Notes under the pieces: model-generated | Databases searched by the model: none | Seen by the model: the letters and a program-made list of their open reading frames with translations, nothing else | Told to the model about the DNA's origin: nothing | Program-made: the position numbers and the translations under genes | In this document: piece after piece, positions 60,550-64,000 of the stretch | Numbering within the stretch: the first letter of the stretch is position 1 | Layout of the letters: every line of letters begins with the position of its first letter | Assembly: GCA_963776565.1 (NCBI GenBank) | Contig: CAVZNF010000015.1 | Coordinates: forward strand, 310,001 to 374,000 | DNA length: 64,000 bases | DNA from: GMQP-bins7 sp963776565 | GTDB lineage: Bacteria; Actinomycetota; Thermoleophilia; Gaiellales; Gaiellaceae | Direction of reading: 5' to 3'

Positions 60550-61976
60550 GGAACGATCTCCGCGATCGTCGAGGCCGCGAATGCGCTCTGGCTCACGAGC
60601 GCGGGCCAGACCGAGAGCCCGACGAGCACCAGCAGGAGCGGCAGCACGAGCGCCAGCTCGCCGAGCCTCAGGTCGAGCGCCTCGTCACGCACGGCGCGCC
60701 CCGGCTTCACGTGCAGGATCGCGGAGATCACGCGCAGGATGTACATCGCCGCCAGCACGACTCCGAGCGCGACCACGACCGCGTAGCCCCACCCCTGGCC
60801 GTAGACGCCGGCCATGATCAGGAACTCGCCCGCGAACGTCGCGGATCCGGGCACGGCGAGGGCGATCATCCCTGCGACGAGCACGACGGTTGCGAGCGTC
60901 GGTCGGCCCTTGGCCATCCCGCCGAGCGCGTCGAGCTCGCCCGTCCCGCAACGCCGCTCGACCATCCCGACGAGGAGGAACATGCTCGCGGAGATGAGGC
61001 CGTGCGCCACGGACTGGAGGATGGCGCCGTCGAGCCCGAGGTCGTCGAACGCGAAGATCCCGAGGGTGATCAGCCCCATCTGTGCCATCGACGAGTACGC
61101 GACGACTCCGCGCAGGTCGGCCGAGCGGAAGGCGAGCACCGATCCATAGATGAGGCCGGCGCTTGCGAGGACGAGGATGAGTCCGGAGAGATCGTCTGCC
61201 GGCTCAGGGAACTTCGGCAATCCGATTCGCAGGAAGCCGTAGATCGCCGTCTTCGAGACGACCGCGGAGAGCACTGCGGCCACCTCGACCGGCGCTTCTC
61301 GATACGTGAGCGGCAGCCAGCCGTGGAACGGGAACAGCGGAGCCTTGACCGCGAAGGCGACCGCGAAGCCGAGGAAGATCCACACGTTGTCGCTCGTGCC
61401 CGACTCCGTCAGCGAGAACGTCCCCTGCGTCACGCCGAACGCGACGACCGACGCGAGCATGAGCAGCGACCCCGCCATCGTGTAGATGACGAACGTCACG
61501 GTTGCGGCCTGCCGACGCTCCCCTCCCCACACGCCGACCAGGACATAGAGCGGGATCAGCATCGCCTCGAAGGAGACGTAGAAGAGGAGGAGGTCCTGCG
61601 CCGCGAACGTCGCCACGACCGCGGCGAGCAGGAACAACATGAGTGCGTGGTACGCACGCGAGCGATCGCGTCCGACCCACACGGCGTAGCCGATCGCCGC
61701 AGCGAAGACGACCGCGGCCAGTCCCGCGAGCCAGAGCGAGTAGCCGTAGAAGCCGACGGAGTACGAGATCCCGAGGCTGTCCACCCACTCGCGCGACGTG
61801 CCGAGCTGGAGCCCTCCGTCGTCGAAGTCGAACTGCGCGGCCGCGACGATCCAGAGCCCGACCTCCAGCAGTGCAACGAGGAAAGCCAGCGCAGCGGTCG
61901 TCTCGCGCGTGAGCGGCAGAATCGCGACGACCAGCGCGCCGGCAGCCGGAAGCAGGATGAGGGCGGTCGTCAGCAC
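60546..61976 (-). CDS. nuoM: NADH-quinone oxidoreductase subunit M
   Basis: 476-residue antiporter-like subunit of complex I. Landmarks are LLFYVSFEAMLIPLYVLVGVWGG with the conserved Glu, AFAVKAPLFPFHGWLPLTYREAPVEVAAVLSAVVSKTAIYG and LRGVVAYSSMAQMGLITLG. About fourteen helices. ATG 61976 lies 3 nt after the nuoL stop; the stop overlaps nuoN. The order nuoK-L-M-N is the standard one. Confidence 0.97.
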   Translation of the reverse strand: MLTTALILLPAAGALVVAILPLTRETTAALAFLVALLEVGLWIVAAAQFDFDDGGLQLGTSREWVDSLGISYSVGFYGYSLWLAGLAAVVFAAAIGYAVWVGRDRSRAYHALMLFLLAAVVATFAAQDLLLFYVSFEAMLIPLYVLVGVWGGERRQAATVTFVIYTMAGSLLMLASVVAFGVTQGTFSLTESGTSDNVWIFLGFAVAFAVKAPLFPFHGWLPLTYREAPVEVAAVLSAVVSKTAIYGFLRIGLPKFPEPADDLSGLILVLASAGLIYGSVLAFRSADLRGVVAYSSMAQMGLITLGIFAFDDLGLDGAILQSVAHGLISASMFLLVGMVERRCGTGELDALGGMAKGRPTLATVVLVAGMIALAVPGSATFAGEFLIMAGVYGQGWGYAVVVALGVVLAAMYILRVISAILHVKPGRAVRDEALDLRLGELALVLPLLLVLVGLSVWPALVSQSAFAASTIAEIVP

Positions 61977-61979
61977 GGC

Positions 61980-63863
<1,884 letters not shown>

Positions 63864-63869
63864 CGAGCC

Positions 63870-64000
63870 TCAGCCACGCAGAGCGCTCGCTTGGTCGACG
63901 TCGAGGAGCATCCGCCGACGCGCCATGGCGACGATGAGTCCGAGCCCGATCGCGACCTCCGCCGCCGCGACCGCCATGACCGCGAGCGCAAAGATCTGGC
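63870..64000 (-). CDS. nuoK: NADH-quinone oxidoreductase subunit K, C-terminal part (runs off window)
   Basis: The last 43 codons of a minus-strand gene that enters from beyond the right edge. The visible residues include FALAVMAVAAAEVAIGLGLIV with the membrane Glu conserved in NuoK, then MARRRMLLDVDQASALRG and a TGA at 63870. It belongs with nuoL-M-N downstream. The start and the first two helices lie outside the window. Confidence 0.93.
   Translation of the reverse strand, partial: QIFALAVMAVAAAEVAIGLGLIVAMARRRMLLDVDQASALRG

Overview
The window is GC-rich bacterial chromosome around a replication origin. It runs leftwards through dnaA-dnaN-recF-dciA-gyrB and rightwards through rpmH-rnpA-yidD-yidC-jag-rsmG, with parA and parB close by. 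Actinobacterial order of the replication genes, dciA (DUF721) between recF and gyrB, many GTG and TTG starts, F420/LLM-type and DUF6886 proteins, a CcmABCD cytochrome-c system and a UbiA-type quinone prenyltransferase suggest a deep-branching actinobacterium of the Thermoleophilia type (Gaiellales or Solirubrobacterales-like). This is inference from gene content; no rRNA is present to confirm it.

Layout. 1-5.5 kb: replication genes on the minus strand, with an origin-like dnaA-dnaN spacer (DnaA-trio plus DnaA box) and a second DnaA-box cluster between dnaA and rpmH. 5.7-11 kb: ribosomal protein L34, RNase P protein, membrane insertion (YidD, YidC, Jag), RsmG, ParA/ParB and tRNA-Ile. 11-24.7 kb: housekeeping genes (bifunctional nuclease, CPBP protease, class A PBP, moeA/moaC/mog, a two-component system, UbiA, ccmABCD, SAM hydroxide adenosyltransferase). 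A parS-like palindrome lies inside the histidine kinase gene. 24.7-39.2 kb: amidase, tRNA-Phe, arginase, then a divergent island for uptake and breakdown of pyrimidine- or hydantoin-like compounds (M20 carbamoylase, MFS, LLM oxidoreductase and methyltransferase on minus; two-permease ABC transporter, dihydropyrimidinase, omega-aminotransferase and M20 deacylase on plus). 39-58 kb: mixed metabolism (peroxiredoxin, RarA, zwf-rpe, pabB-pabC, FtsH-like protease, epimerase, YchF-like GTPase, DUF1015, IMPase, Mrp, HAD phosphatase). 58-64 kb: a lysyl-oxidase-like secreted protein and the distal end of a complex I operon (nuoK-L-M-N, minus strand).

Two properties cut across the window. First, at least 13 conserved genes are broken by a one-base indel, mostly one extra base with no shared motif. 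This looks like uncorrected sequencing error rather than biology, and those genes are annotated here as single loci with the break position. Second, many genes not inside operons have a TANNNT element 6-9 nt before an ATG or GTG and no Shine-Dalgarno, which indicates widespread leaderless transcription. No CRISPR array, insertion sequence, prophage or defence island was seen, and no clearly undescribed system is claimed.
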